Assembly (NCBI GenBank): GCA_017622875.1
Contig: JAGAQG010000012.1
Coordinates: forward strand, 1-64,000
Direction: 5' to 3'
Source: Lachnospiraceae bacterium
GTDB lineage: Bacteria; Bacillota; Clostridia; Lachnospirales; Lachnospiraceae
Length of the DNA: 64,000 bases
Below are positions 37,736-47,890 of this stretch, piece by piece; position 1 is the stretch's first letter; each line of letters starts with the position of its first letter. The position numbers were made by a program, and so were the translations under genes. Under the pieces are notes generated by a model. That model saw nothing but the letters and a program-made list of their open reading frames with translations. It did no database searches and was not told the DNA's origin.

Positions 37736-40023
37736 TGAGAAGAATCCTCAATATTAATGAGAACTGGACATTTCTAAAAAATGCAGAAAAAGTTCCTGCA
37801 GAAATGCCGGAGACAGCAGAAGTGATCAATTTGCCTCACACATGGAATGCCAGTGATGGTCAGGATGGTGGAAATGATTATTTCAGGGGTTCATGCTGCT
37901 ATGTGAAAAAAATCAGGAAAGACGAATTGCCTGATGGAGAATTGTACTTTTTAGAAATCAATGGTGCAAATAATTCCGCGGATGTGTATGTTAATGGGAA
38001 AAAACTGGCACATCATGACAATGGCTATTCCACATGGCGCGTGAACATCACAGGTGTACTGGAAGAGAATAATATAATTGCAATCATTGTTGACAATGCA
38101 CCGACAGAGCTTGTATATCCTCAGACAGCGGATTTTACATTTTATGGTGGCTTGTACAGGGATGCCAATGTAGTTGCTGTACCGAGAACACATTTCGAAC
38201 TTGAAAGCTTTGGGGGAAAAGGTCTGAAGATTACTCCAATCATGGAAGGTGCAGATGCAAAAGTGGCTATCGAGGTATCTGCAACAGAGCTTCAGACAGG
38301 GGATCAATATAGATATATTATTAAAGATGCCGCTGGTCAGATTGTTGAAAAAACACAAACAGTAGAAAAAGAGTGGAATTTCACAATTGAAAATGTACAT
38401 TTGTGGGATGGTACAAAAGATCCGTATCTGTATATGGCAGAAGCTATGATCATTAGAGGAGAAGAAATCGTTGATCAGGTTTCTGCAAGATTCGGCTGCA
38501 GAAGCTTTCGAATCGATCCGGAAAATGGTTTTATTTTAAATGGCAGAGAATATCCGCTTCGTGGTGTTTCACGTCATCAGGACCGTTTGGGAATCGGAAA
38601 TGCATTACTTCCGGAACACCATTTAGAAGATATGGATTTTATCTGCGAGATGGGAGCAAATACGATTCGTTTGGCACATTATCAGCATGATCAGTATTTT
38701 TATGATCTTTGTGATGAACGCGGTATGGTTGTGTGGGCTGAAATTCCGTACATTTCCAGACATATGCCAGAGGCGAATGACAACACAATTCTGCAGATGA
38801 AAGAACTGATCATTCAGAATTACAATCATCCATCTATCGTAGTTTGGGGACTTTCTAACGAAATTACAATGGACGGAGCGAAAGATCCTGACATGATCAA
38901 ACAGCATCGAATCTTAAATGATTTGGTGCATGAGATGGACAAAACGCGTCCAACAGTTATTGCATGTATTTCTACTTGCGAAATGGATGAGGAATATGTT
39001 CATATTCCGGATGTTGTTTCTTATAATCATTATTTTGGCTGGTATGGAGGAAGTGTAGCAGATAATGGTCCATGGTTCGATAAGTTTCATGAGAAATATC
39101 CTAATACACCAATCGGTGTCAGTGAATATGGATGTGAAGCATTGAACTGGCACACATCAAACCCGAAACAGGGGGATTATACGGAAGAATATCAGGCATA
39201 TTACCATGAGGAACTGATCAAACAGTTATTCACACGTAAATATATTTGGGCAACTCATGTCTGGAATATGTTTGATTTCGGTGCGGATGCGAGAGCAGAA
39301 GGCGGCGAAAATGGTCAGAACCATAAAGGCCTTATGACGATGGACAGAAAGTATAAAAAAGATGCTTTTTATGCGTATAAGGCATGGCTGTCTGACGAAC
39401 CATTTGTACATCTGTGTGGAAAACGTTACATTGACCGTGTGGAAGATGTGACCAAGGTAACTGTTTATTCAAATCTTCCGGAAGTAGAACTCTTTGTAAA
39501 TGGAGAAAGTCTTGGAAAGAAAAAAGCTGAAGATCACTTTTTCCGTTTTGAAGTACCAAATGTCGGGGAGTCGGAGTTGGTTGCAGTTGCGGGAGAATGC
39601 CGCGATGAAAGTAAAATTCGTAAAGTGGATAAACCGAACGAAGATTACATCTTAAAAGAAGCTGGTGCAGTATTGAACTGGTTTGATGTAACAGAAGTGG
39701 AAGGAAAATGTTCACTGAATGATACTTTGGGTGATGTCATGAAAACTCTTCGTGGAAAGCTTTGGTTTGCAAAATTGTTCCTGATCCTGGCAAAGAAGAT
39801 GGGAGATGGACAGAAGCAACCGAAGAAAGCGGATGAAAAGGAGAAAAAGCCTAAGAAAAAGAAAAGTGCTGCTGCCGGTATGGACAGCGGTACGATGAAT
39901 CTGATTTCAGGTTTAACAGTACTTCGATTTACAAGCATGCTTGGCATGAGAAATGTTCACTTTACAAAAGAAGAGCTTTTGAAACTGAATAGACAATTAA
40001 ATAGAATCCCTAAAAAATCTTAG
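37735..40023 (+). CDS. GH2 glycosidase (beta-galactosidase/glucuronidase type)
   Basis: This 762-residue cytoplasmic enzyme has a GH2 sandwich domain, immunoglobulin-like domain and TIM barrel. Glu376 in WGLSNEI fits the acid/base and Glu464 in VSEYGCEALNWH fits the nucleophile. It lacks the LacZ small-chain domain, so it is shorter than the enzyme at 9761 and may act on galactosides, glucuronides or mannosides. The last 120 residues are an extra tail: a helix (LNDTLGDVMKTLRG), a very basic linker of Lys and Pro, and a final segment (FTKEELLKLNRQLNRI). Similar tails occur on the GH3 proteins at 45.4 and 47.9 kb. Confidence 0.9.
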   Translation: MRRILNINENWTFLKNAEKVPAEMPETAEVINLPHTWNASDGQDGGNDYFRGSCCYVKKIRKDELPDGELYFLEINGANNSADVYVNGKKLAHHDNGYSTWRVNITGVLEENNIIAIIVDNAPTELVYPQTADFTFYGGLYRDANVVAVPRTHFELESFGGKGLKITPIMEGADAKVAIEVSATELQTGDQYRYIIKDAAGQIVEKTQTVEKEWNFTIENVHLWDGTKDPYLYMAEAMIIRGEEIVDQVSARFGCRSFRIDPENGFILNGREYPLRGVSRHQDRLGIGNALLPEHHLEDMDFICEMGANTIRLAHYQHDQYFYDLCDERGMVVWAEIPYISRHMPEANDNTILQMKELIIQNYNHPSIVVWGLSNEITMDGAKDPDMIKQHRILNDLVHEMDKTRPTVIACISTCEMDEEYVHIPDVVSYNHYFGWYGGSVADNGPWFDKFHEKYPNTPIGVSEYGCEALNWHTSNPKQGDYTEEYQAYYHEELIKQLFTRKYIWATHVWNMFDFGADARAEGGENGQNHKGLMTMDRKYKKDAFYAYKAWLSDEPFVHLCGKRYIDRVEDVTKVTVYSNLPEVELFVNGESLGKKKAEDHFFRFEVPNVGESELVAVAGECRDESKIRKVDKPNEDYILKEAGAVLNWFDVTEVEGKCSLNDTLGDVMKTLRGKLWFAKLFLILAKKMGDGQKQPKKADEKEKKPKKKKSAAAGMDSGTMNLISGLTVLRFTSMLGMRNVHFTKEELLKLNRQLNRIPKKS

Positions 40024-40036
40024 TTTAATCATGAAA

Positions 40037-40074
40037 GGGAGGGGCGGCGATTTGCCGCCCCTCCCTCATTTTTT
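40037..40074. terminator. Strong terminator between GH2 and AraC genes
   Basis: GGGAGGGGCGGC (40037-40048) pairs with GCCGCCCCTCCC (40054-40065) over GATTT, followed by TCATTTTTT. The tail overlaps the end of the convergent AraC gene. Confidence 0.92.
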
Positions 40075-41262
40075 GTGCCTTTCACGATATTCTAAAGGAG
40101 AAATATCTGCTATTCGCTTAAATACCCTGCAAAAATGACTTTGTGAAGAGTAACCTAAATAGGAACTGATTAAGAGAATGGTCTTATCAGTGTATTTTAA
40201 TAGATATTTGGCCTCGGATATTTTTATATAATGAATATAATCCGACAAATTCATTCCAGATTCGTCTTTAAATTTGGTGGATAAGTGACTGCGGCTGATA
40301 TATAAAGCATCCGCAATTTCCTCTGTTTTAATTGCGTCTGACAGATGATGCCGTACATAGGAGGCTACATTTGTTATAAGCTCGGATTGGTTCCTCTGAT
40401 ATCTTAATGCCGCTACCTGTTCGGTGTATTGTTTTACCATATGATACTGTAAATTAAAAATCTGTTCCACATTGTGTAACTGTTCACATTTTTGAATATA
40501 AGAGTCACTTAAGGAAAATGCATCATCAACATTCATACCGCCTCGAATTGCAGAGCGGCATACCAGTGTGGTGCTGATGATAAATGTATTTTTCATCTGA
40601 CGTAGCATATCACGAGCAATGGAGCCGGGACGTACCGCTGGGGCACTTTTCATCCACTTTTCAAGTTCCGCAGTATCCCCTCGACGGATGATATCCAGCA
40701 TTTGCTGTTCGACCTGATAGGAATTGTAGGCATCCGCTGTTGAGAGATTATCGTCTGCAGGCGGAAGGTCATGATCTTCGGCGAATGCACGACTTAACTG
40801 CAGCTGGTTATCCTCTAAAATTTCAAGGTCATTAAGCGTTAATTTTTCCCCTGTCATAACGTGATTCATGGTGCAAAGCACCTGCAGGATACTTTCTAAT
40901 GGCATTGGTACGATAGATTTCAATGCTTCTACATATTCCGAAACTTCTTCGGGAGCAACGCCGAGTGCAAATGCGGATTTTCGCATATCCTGTTCCGATT
41001 GGGGTGTCAGTCTTGCTGGTCCAATGATAAGTCTCGTTTCTGCCTGTCTGATAATTCCATAATAATCAAAGTCCTCTGTAATATAATACCCAATCTTTTT
41101 TTGCAGCTCTAAAAGTGTCTGTTCATAAGGCATGATAGGGTCCTTTGGGAATGCTACAATAGAATGAAAAAAGCTCATGGAATGTCCCTGATAGATACGA
41201 ACGGGAGTTCCACACAGATTTCCAATGGTAGTACATAAATATTCCAAATCGATAGAGCTCAT
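40066..41262 (-). CDS. AraC-family regulator, divergent from rhamnosidase operon
   Basis: This 398-residue regulator has a large N-terminal sensor domain of unknown fold and a C-terminal AraC DNA-binding domain (from about residue 295, with VRHHLSDAIKTEEIADALYISRSHLSTKFKDESG and GYSSQSHFCRVFKR). An open frame reaches 41421, but AGGAG before ATG 41262 on the minus strand is the ribosome site. The gene faces the GPH-GH78-GH3-GH3 operon across a 118-base gap, which holds a 10-bp inverted repeat. It probably activates that operon in response to a rhamnosyl compound (inference). Confidence 0.85.
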   Translation of the reverse strand: MSSIDLEYLCTTIGNLCGTPVRIYQGHSMSFFHSIVAFPKDPIMPYEQTLLELQKKIGYYITEDFDYYGIIRQAETRLIIGPARLTPQSEQDMRKSAFALGVAPEEVSEYVEALKSIVPMPLESILQVLCTMNHVMTGEKLTLNDLEILEDNQLQLSRAFAEDHDLPPADDNLSTADAYNSYQVEQQMLDIIRRGDTAELEKWMKSAPAVRPGSIARDMLRQMKNTFIISTTLVCRSAIRGGMNVDDAFSLSDSYIQKCEQLHNVEQIFNLQYHMVKQYTEQVAALRYQRNQSELITNVASYVRHHLSDAIKTEEIADALYISRSHLSTKFKDESGMNLSDYIHYIKISEAKYLLKYTDKTILLISSYLGYSSQSHFCRVFKRIADISPLEYRERHKK

Positions 41263-41275
41263 ATAGGTTCTCCTA

Positions 41276-41304
41276 ATATATGATAAAACAAATGTATCAT
41301 ATAT
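41276..41304. promoter_or_regulatory. 10-bp inverted repeat in the divergent promoter
   Basis: ATATATGATA (41276-41285) and TATCATATAT (41295-41304) are perfect complements nine bases apart, between the two divergent genes. A TATAAT at 41359-41364 with no good -35 box follows and fits activator-dependent expression of the plus-strand operon. Part of the repeat is AT-rich, so chance is possible. Confidence 0.45.
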
Positions 41305-41380
41305 AAAACAAATATACAAGGAAAAGGGAGGGCAATAGGATAAACTGAATACAACAAATATAATACGAGAGGTTGATCCG

Positions 41381-42838
41381 ATGAAATTACTTGAGAAGAA
41401 ATTTTTTGACAGCCGTATCAAATCGGCGAATGTTACAAGAAGCGAAAAATGGCTCGGCTACTTGCTTGGACCATGCGGCGCATTGCTCCTAAATGCAGTG
41501 CTGGCTACTTATTTGAATGTATATTACACAGACGTTTTAAATCTCACAGGAATCTGGGGCGGAATGTTCTTAATGGTATTCCCGATCGTATCAAAGATTA
41601 TCGATGCGATCACCAACGTCATTATGGGATATATTATTGACAGAACCAAAACCCGACATGGAAAAGCAAGACCGTGGCTGCTTTTGTCTGCGCCATTGGT
41701 GTGCATATCCGGAATTTTGCTCTTTACGGTTCCAAGCGGAAGCACAACTGTGCAGGTCATCTGGGTAATGCTTTCCTATAATTTCTTTTATTCCATTTCC
41801 TACACCATGTATAACATGAGCCATAACCTGATGGTTCCGTTATCAACAAGAGATACCACGGAGCGCGGAGGCTTATCAGTATTTAACCAGATTGCTACCA
41901 TTATGATGAGTGGAATTTTAGTTGCCCTCGTTTTCCCGATGGTCATTATGCCAACGCTTGGTGTTGACCGGGCAAAATGGATTATAGTCATGTCAATCCT
42001 GTCAATTTTAGCATTGCCATTAACCCTGATGGAATATTTCTTTACGAAGGAACGAGTGACGGAAGAGACTGCAGGTCAGGAAGAAGAGGAGGTTTCCTTT
42101 AAGGAACAGTTAAAAGCAATTTTTACGGATAAATATATGCTGATCATTTTTGCATATTTTTTAATCTATACGATTGGTACAAGCTTTAAAAACCTTGGAC
42201 TGGTATATTTTTCAAACTATGTGCTTGGAACTTATAATGACGGAATTACCCAGACGATGCTTTCAGTCATCGGCGGTCTTCCAATGGGAATCGGCATTTT
42301 TGCAGTATGGCCTTTAGCAAAGAAATTCGGTAAAAGAAATGTGACTATGTGGGGCTTTGTACTCTATGCCATTGGAAGTGGTATCTGTTGGTTTGTGCCT
42401 GACAACATGACAATTGTACTGATTGGACAGTTTATTAAAAATATTGGTGGTCTGCCATGTGCTTATGTATTTATGGCATTGTTTGCAGATACATTGGATC
42501 ATATTGAATGGAAGAAAAATATCCGTTGTGACGGTATCGCAATGTCTGTTTATAACATCATTGCAGTTGCAAGTATCGGTGTATGTACAGGAATTTTCAA
42601 TATGATGTTAAGCTCTGCAGGTTACATAGCCCCGACTTTAAATGCAGCCGGGGAAACGATTGCTGCAGTTCAGCCAGCAGCAGTACAGAGTACTATTACA
42701 TTTGCATTTGTTGGATTAGAAACGATTACAGGTATTGTTTTGGCAATACTTCTTATCTTCCTTGATGTTGAAAAAACAATTGGTCAGAAGCAGAAGGAAA
42801 TTGAGGCAAGAAGAGCCGGAGGATGCGCAAATGATTAG
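41381..42838 (+). CDS. GPH-family sugar:cation symporter
   Basis: This GPH/major-facilitator carrier of 485 residues has about 12 membrane segments. [31 protein letters not shown] near residues 70 to 100 is the family signature. Its last 8 bases overlap the start of the rhamnosidase gene, so the transporter and the enzyme are translationally coupled. It is the third GPH protein in the window. A rhamnosyl-containing glycoside is the likely cargo (inference). Confidence 0.92.
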   Translation: MKLLEKKFFDSRIKSANVTRSEKWLGYLLGPCGALLLNAVLATYLNVYYTDVLNLTGIWGGMFLMVFPIVSKIIDAITNVIMGYIIDRTKTRHGKARPWLLLSAPLVCISGILLFTVPSGSTTVQVIWVMLSYNFFYSISYTMYNMSHNLMVPLSTRDTTERGGLSVFNQIATIMMSGILVALVFPMVIMPTLGVDRAKWIIVMSILSILALPLTLMEYFFTKERVTEETAGQEEEEVSFKEQLKAIFTDKYMLIIFAYFLIYTIGTSFKNLGLVYFSNYVLGTYNDGITQTMLSVIGGLPMGIGIFAVWPLAKKFGKRNVTMWGFVLYAIGSGICWFVPDNMTIVLIGQFIKNIGGLPCAYVFMALFADTLDHIEWKKNIRCDGIAMSVYNIIAVASIGVCTGIFNMMLSSAGYIAPTLNAAGETIAAVQPAAVQSTITFAFVGLETITGIVLAILLIFLDVEKTIGQKQKEIEARRAGGCAND

Positions 42839-45398
42839 AGCGATTCGTCTGCGAACAGAATATTTGAAAAATCCTATTGGGATTGATTATACGAGACCGC
42901 GGTTAAGCTGGAACTGTGAAGGCTGCATCAGACAGACCGCCTATCAGGTGATTGCGGAGGATGAATATGGTAAACAGCTTTGGGATTCCGGAAAGATTAA
43001 CTCTTCCAAAATGGTACATATCCCTTGGTGTGGCGAAGCGCTGGACAGCAGAGCTTTTGTGACCTGGAAGGTACGACTTTGGGATGAAAACGATGTGCAG
43101 GGAGAATGGTCGGAAGAAGTACATTTTGAATTGGGGCTTCTTCATCAAACGGATTGGAAGGCAAGCTGGATTACCGGGAATTATACCGTAAATAAGAAAA
43201 AACGTTATCCGGTGGACTGCTTTAGAAAGAAATTTACGGTAAGTCATCCGGTCAGAAAAGCCAGAATCTATGCAACTGCCTGTGGATTGTATGAATCCAG
43301 TTTAAACGGAGAAAAAAACGGTGAATTTGTACTGGCACCGGGAGTTACAGATTATAAAAGACGTGTACAGTATCAGACCATCGATGTGACAAAACAGTTG
43401 ATGCAGGGGGAAAACGAATGGACGGTCTTTCTGGCAGACGGCTGGTATCGTGGCAGCACAGGGGCATGGGGTCTGGTAAACCAGTATGGTACGGAAACGA
43501 AGTTTTTAGGTCAGCTTGAGATTACATACGAAGATGGAAGTATGGAAACGATCATTTCTGATGAAAGCTGGGATTGGAGTAATGACGGACCAATCCGCTT
43601 TGCAGATAATAAAGATGGCGAAATAGTGGAAGCTTTTCGTGTGCCTTCCTATACCGGAAAAGCAAAATGTACTACACACTCTGTGATCCCGACAGCTTCT
43701 AATAATGTGAACAATAAGGAAAATGAAAATTTTCAGGCAAAACTTATGATTTCGCCTTCCGGAAAGAAGATTTTAGATTTTGGACAAAACTTTGCCGGAT
43801 ATGTATCTTTTTCCATAGATGCAAAAGATGGGGACAAAATCATACTTCGTTTTGGGGAAATGCTGGATGATCAGGGAGAGTTTACTCAGCAAAATATCCA
43901 GTTATCCAATAAGAAAAAGACAACGCCATTACAGCAGGTTGTTTATACCTGCAAGGAAGGGAGAAACGATTATAAAACCAGATTTGCAATTTTTGGTTTT
44001 CAATATGTAGAGCTAGAAACCACATTGCAGATCAAAGCGGAAAACTTTACAGGGATTGCGGTATATTCTGCATTTGAACAAACGGGATTCTTTGAAAGCT
44101 CTAATCAGTTACTTAACCGACTGGTGGATGCGACACTTTGGTCTACCAAAGGAAACAGTGCAGATCTGCCTACAGACTGCCCAACGAGAGAACGCCATGG
44201 CTGGACGGGAGATGCACAGATCTTCTTTAAAACAGCATCTTACTTAGTGGACTATGCACCTTTTGCAAAGAAATATTTACGAGATGTCTACGATTGGCAA
44301 AAGCCAAATGGGATGCTGCCTCAGATCGTGCCGGAGGGCGGAATTGACAGCTATATGAACTGGATGAACGGAAGTGTTGGTTGGTCAGACGTAGGAATCA
44401 TTATCCCTTATCAGTTTTCTAAAATCTTTGGGGATCATGAGATTTTGAAAGAATATTATGACGGAATGAAAGCTTATGCGCATTTTATGCAGAGCAGATG
44501 CGGCAAGTGGGGAGGTCCGTTTGCGAAATCTGTGAAGGTGAAAGGAACGTCAAAAAAATATCTGGTAAATCGCGGGCAGTCCTATGGGGAATGGGCAGAA
44601 CCACAGGAAGTATGTTGCTTCAAATGGTATGATTTTGCGGCACCGCACCCGGAGGTATCTACAGCATACACCTCCTATATGATGAGACTCATGGAAGAAA
44701 TTGCAGAAGAGCTGGGAAAGACGGCGGATATTTCAAATTTCCGGGAATATAAAGAAGGCTGCAGATCGGCTTATCAGAAGTTAGTGAAAACAGAAGAATT
44801 TTCATTGGACACCGACAGACAGGCACAGCTGGTGCGTCCATTGGCTCTTAAACTGCTGGATGAGGAACAGACTTCCTATGCAAAGAAACGTCTGATCACG
44901 GCGATGGAAAACTATGGCTGGAGACTTGGAACAGGCTTTTTATCAACACCGTTTATTCTAAAGATTTTGGCAGACATTGACATCGAAGCTGCCTATAAGC
45001 TTTTGGAAAATGAAGAAATTCCAGGATGGCTGTCTATGCCGAAAGCAGGAGCAACCACAATCTGGGAATCCTGGGAAGGACCAAACGCCAAAGGAAGTGG
45101 TGTGGGTTCTTTGAATCATTATTCCAAAGGTGCTGTTTGTGAATGGCTGTTTGAATCTATGTGTGGCATTCAGGTAGCTGGAGAAAATGAATTTATTCTT
45201 GCACCGAAACCGGGCGGTCATTTTACTCATGCGAAAGCTAAATATAACAGTGTCTACGGTTGGGTAAGCTGTGGCTGGAAGAAACGGAAGGACGATTCTT
45301 ATGAATATGAAATCGTTGTTCCATCCAATACAACGGCAAAAGTTATCTTGCCGGACGGCAGAGAAACCATCTGTCAGGCTGGAACCTATCTATTTTAA
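42831..45398 (+). CDS. GH78 alpha-L-rhamnosidase
   Basis: This 855-residue enzyme removes terminal alpha-L-rhamnose from glycosides such as flavonoid rutinosides or saponins. It shows the GH78 layout: N-terminal beta domains with [17 protein letters not shown], a Bac_rhamnosid_N carbohydrate-binding part ([12 protein letters not shown]), and an alpha/alpha barrel with [21 protein letters not shown], which holds the general acid Glu. There is no signal peptide. A frame opens at 42735 inside the transporter gene, but GGAGG before ATG 42831 sets the start. The operon context (GPH, then two GH3) suggests a rhamnose-glucose chain is taken in and trimmed from the rhamnose end. Confidence 0.93.
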   Translation: MIRAIRLRTEYLKNPIGIDYTRPRLSWNCEGCIRQTAYQVIAEDEYGKQLWDSGKINSSKMVHIPWCGEALDSRAFVTWKVRLWDENDVQGEWSEEVHFELGLLHQTDWKASWITGNYTVNKKKRYPVDCFRKKFTVSHPVRKARIYATACGLYESSLNGEKNGEFVLAPGVTDYKRRVQYQTIDVTKQLMQGENEWTVFLADGWYRGSTGAWGLVNQYGTETKFLGQLEITYEDGSMETIISDESWDWSNDGPIRFADNKDGEIVEAFRVPSYTGKAKCTTHSVIPTASNNVNNKENENFQAKLMISPSGKKILDFGQNFAGYVSFSIDAKDGDKIILRFGEMLDDQGEFTQQNIQLSNKKKTTPLQQVVYTCKEGRNDYKTRFAIFGFQYVELETTLQIKAENFTGIAVYSAFEQTGFFESSNQLLNRLVDATLWSTKGNSADLPTDCPTRERHGWTGDAQIFFKTASYLVDYAPFAKKYLRDVYDWQKPNGMLPQIVPEGGIDSYMNWMNGSVGWSDVGIIIPYQFSKIFGDHEILKEYYDGMKAYAHFMQSRCGKWGGPFAKSVKVKGTSKKYLVNRGQSYGEWAEPQEVCCFKWYDFAAPHPEVSTAYTSYMMRLMEEIAEELGKTADISNFREYKEGCRSAYQKLVKTEEFSLDTDRQAQLVRPLALKLLDEEQTSYAKKRLITAMENYGWRLGTGFLSTPFILKILADIDIEAAYKLLENEEIPGWLSMPKAGATTIWESWEGPNAKGSGVGSLNHYSKGAVCEWLFESMCGIQVAGENEFILAPKPGGHFTHAKAKYNSVYGWVSCGWKKRKDDSYEYEIVVPSNTTAKVILPDGRETICQAGTYLF

Positions 45399-45404
45399 TG
45401 CTTG

Positions 45405-45428
45405 GAGGACGTTTAATGAGACGTCCTC
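45405..45428 (+). repeat. Hairpin over the GH78/GH3 junction
   Basis: GAGGACGT (45405-45412) and ACGTCCTC (45421-45428) form an 8-bp stem with loop TTAATGAG. It would hide a GGAGG and an ATG (45416) that are not used as the GH3 start. There is no T-run. It could stabilise mRNA or weaken downstream expression. Confidence 0.5.
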
Positions 45429-45448
45429 TGTTTGAATGGAGTAAAAAT

Positions 45449-47809
45449 ATGGAGATAGAAAAAGTTATAGAAAATATGTCTTTGGAGGATAAGATTGCCC
45501 TTGGCAGTGGTAAGGATTTTTGGCATACCAAAGAAATGGAACAATACGGCATTCCGTCCATGATGATGGCAGACGGACCTCATGGCTTACGTAAGCAGGA
45601 AGATACAGCAGACATGCTTGGTGTGAACCAATCTGTACCGGCAACCAGCTTTCCGACGGCAGTGACCTCTGCCTGCAGTTGGGACAGAGAATTGCTGAAG
45701 CTGGAGGGAGAAGCAATCGGGAAAGAAGCACTTGCCAATGGAGTAGGTGTTGTACTGGGACCGGGAGCTAATATTAAAAGGAATCCTCTTTGTGGAAGAA
45801 ATTTCGAATATTTTTCGGAAGATCCGTATCTGACAGGAGAATTGGCGGCTGCTTTTATTCAGGGAGCAGAGAGTACAGGGTCAGGAACCAGCTTAAAACA
45901 TTTTGCATTAAATAATCAGGAACATAAGCGATTTAATTCAGATAGTATCGTAGACGAACGTGCGATGAGAGAAATTTATCTGACAGGTTTTGAAGCAGCA
46001 GTGAAAAAAGGAAAACCATCCACAGTGATGTGTGCCTATAATAAGATCAATGGAGAACATTGCTCTGATAATCGGGAATTACTGACGGATATTCTGCGAG
46101 AAGAATGGGGCTTTGATGGCATGGTCGTAACGGACTGGGGCGCGATGAGTGACCGTATCAAAGGTTTTCAGGCGGGCTGTGATTTGTGTATGCCGGGAGG
46201 TGCTTCTTTTATGGAAAAAGAGGCAGCGCGAGCAGTTCAAAATGGAAGATTGGACGAAGAATTGATCAATGCATCGGCAGAAAGAATTTTAAAGGTGGTC
46301 TGCCATGGACAAAAAGCGATTCAGGATGCGAAGGCTGTGGATATGGAGGCACATGATACACTTGCAGAAAGAATTGCAGCAGAAAGTGCGGTACTTCTGA
46401 AAAATGAGGGAAATATATTGCCACTGTCTAAAGAGGAAGAAACGGTGTTTGTCGGAGCTATGGCAAAAGAGATTCGCTATCAGGGGGCAGGAAGCAGCCA
46501 CATCAATCCATGGAAACTGACATCGGTGACAGATGCTTGTCCGGAAGTACCTTTTGTGCAGGGATGTTTGTCAGATGGAAGTACCACAGAGGAGCTTTTA
46601 AAAGAAGTAAGAGATGCTGCGGCAAAAGCAAACAAGGTGGTCGTGTTTGCAGGACTGACACCAAAGTATGAATCAGAAGGGTTTGACCGGGAAACTATGC
46701 AGATGCCGGAAGGACATCTTCGTATGATCGAAGCGGCAGCAGAGGTCAATGAAAATGTGATCGTGGTGCTGATGTGTGGAAGTGTGATAGAACTGCCTTG
46801 GATCAAAAAGGTAAAAGGACTTTTGTATATGGGACTTCCAGGGGAAGCGGCAGGCAGAGCAATCAAAGAATTATTATTCGGAGCTGTTACTCCGTCCGGA
46901 AAGCTGGCAGAGAGCTGGATCATAAAAAAAGAAGATTGTATTTGTGATTCTTATTACAGCGGTTCCATAAAAGATGCGCAATATCGGGAGTCTGTGTTTG
47001 TAGGATATCGATATTATACCAGTGCGAAGATACCGGTACGCTTTCCGTTTGGTTTTGGACTGTCCTATACGAATTTTTCTTACTCAGATTTGAAAATCAA
47101 AGGAAACCAGGTAAGCTGTAAGGTTACCAATATCGGCGATGTATCTGGAAAAGAAATCGTACAATTATATATAGAACCAGCGGATTCAAAAATCTATCGC
47201 CCTGTGCGGGAGTTAAAAGGATTTGAAAAAGTAGAGCTGGCTCCGGGAGAGAGCAGGATCGTTTCTTTTACATTGACAGACAGAAGCTTTGCGATTTGGG
47301 ACGGCGAATGGAAAATCTCGGAAGGAATTTATCACATTTGTATAGGAAAGAACTGCGAAGAGATTGTTTTAACTGCTAAGATTCAAAAGGATGGTTTGAA
47401 AACGGAGGAGTTCTCGAACAGATTGCTCCATGCGCCACAGTGGTATTACGAATTAAAAGGAATTCCGACACAGGAAGACTTTGAAGCCTTACTTGGAAGA
47501 AAAATTGTCGAAGAACCTTTGAAAAAAGGGAAATTTACCATGGACAATACAGTGATGGAAATGAAAGACTATTCGTTCATTATGAAAATCATGTATAAAG
47601 CAGTGGAAGCGACGGTTGCCAAAGGATTTGGCGGAAAAGTGGACTATAATAATCCAGAGTTCCGTATGATGATGTGTTCTGCAGCGGATGCCTCATTGAC
47701 AGGAATGAAGATCAGTGGAGGTATGAACAACTACGTTTTGGAGGGAATGTTGGAAATCGCAAACGGACATTTGTTAAATGGAATACTTAAAATGCTAGGA
47801 ATTTTATAG
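45449..47809 (+). CDS. GH3 beta-glucosidase-like enzyme (first of pair)
   Basis: This 786-residue cytosolic enzyme cleaves beta-glucosyl (or related) bonds. It has a GH3 N-terminal barrel with Asp229 in VVTDWGAMSD as nucleophile, a C-terminal GH3 sandwich domain and a fibronectin-III domain (VQLYIEPADSKIYRPVRELKGFEKVELAPGES). The first 17 residues of a longer frame are omitted; ATG 45449 with GGAG seven bases before matches the start of its neighbour residue for residue (MEIEKVIENMSLEDKIALGSG). It ends in a non-standard tail of about 100 residues (MDNTVMEMKDYSFIMKIMYK and NNYVLEGMLEIANG). It is close in sequence to the next gene. Confidence 0.93.
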   Translation: MEIEKVIENMSLEDKIALGSGKDFWHTKEMEQYGIPSMMMADGPHGLRKQEDTADMLGVNQSVPATSFPTAVTSACSWDRELLKLEGEAIGKEALANGVGVVLGPGANIKRNPLCGRNFEYFSEDPYLTGELAAAFIQGAESTGSGTSLKHFALNNQEHKRFNSDSIVDERAMREIYLTGFEAAVKKGKPSTVMCAYNKINGEHCSDNRELLTDILREEWGFDGMVVTDWGAMSDRIKGFQAGCDLCMPGGASFMEKEAARAVQNGRLDEELINASAERILKVVCHGQKAIQDAKAVDMEAHDTLAERIAAESAVLLKNEGNILPLSKEEETVFVGAMAKEIRYQGAGSSHINPWKLTSVTDACPEVPFVQGCLSDGSTTEELLKEVRDAAAKANKVVVFAGLTPKYESEGFDRETMQMPEGHLRMIEAAAEVNENVIVVLMCGSVIELPWIKKVKGLLYMGLPGEAAGRAIKELLFGAVTPSGKLAESWIIKKEDCICDSYYSGSIKDAQYRESVFVGYRYYTSAKIPVRFPFGFGLSYTNFSYSDLKIKGNQVSCKVTNIGDVSGKEIVQLYIEPADSKIYRPVRELKGFEKVELAPGESRIVSFTLTDRSFAIWDGEWKISEGIYHICIGKNCEEIVLTAKIQKDGLKTEEFSNRLLHAPQWYYELKGIPTQEDFEALLGRKIVEEPLKKGKFTMDNTVMEMKDYSFIMKIMYKAVEATVAKGFGGKVDYNNPEFRMMMCSAADASLTGMKISGGMNNYVLEGMLEIANGHLLNGILKMLGIL

Positions 47810-47820
47810 AAAATCATATA

Positions 47821-47863
47821 AAATATGCTTATTGAACACAAACGTTTGATAAGCATATTTTAC
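47821..47863 (+). terminator. Hairpin between the two GH3 genes
   Basis: AAATATGCTTAT (47821-47832) and ATAAGCATATTT (47849-47860) form a perfect 12-bp stem with a loop containing CAAACGTTTG, a palindrome in itself. The tail has only a short T run. It may be a weak terminator or operator that lowers the second GH3. Confidence 0.55.
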
Positions 47864-47890
47864 GTTGCGTATAAAAAACAGGAGAACCAC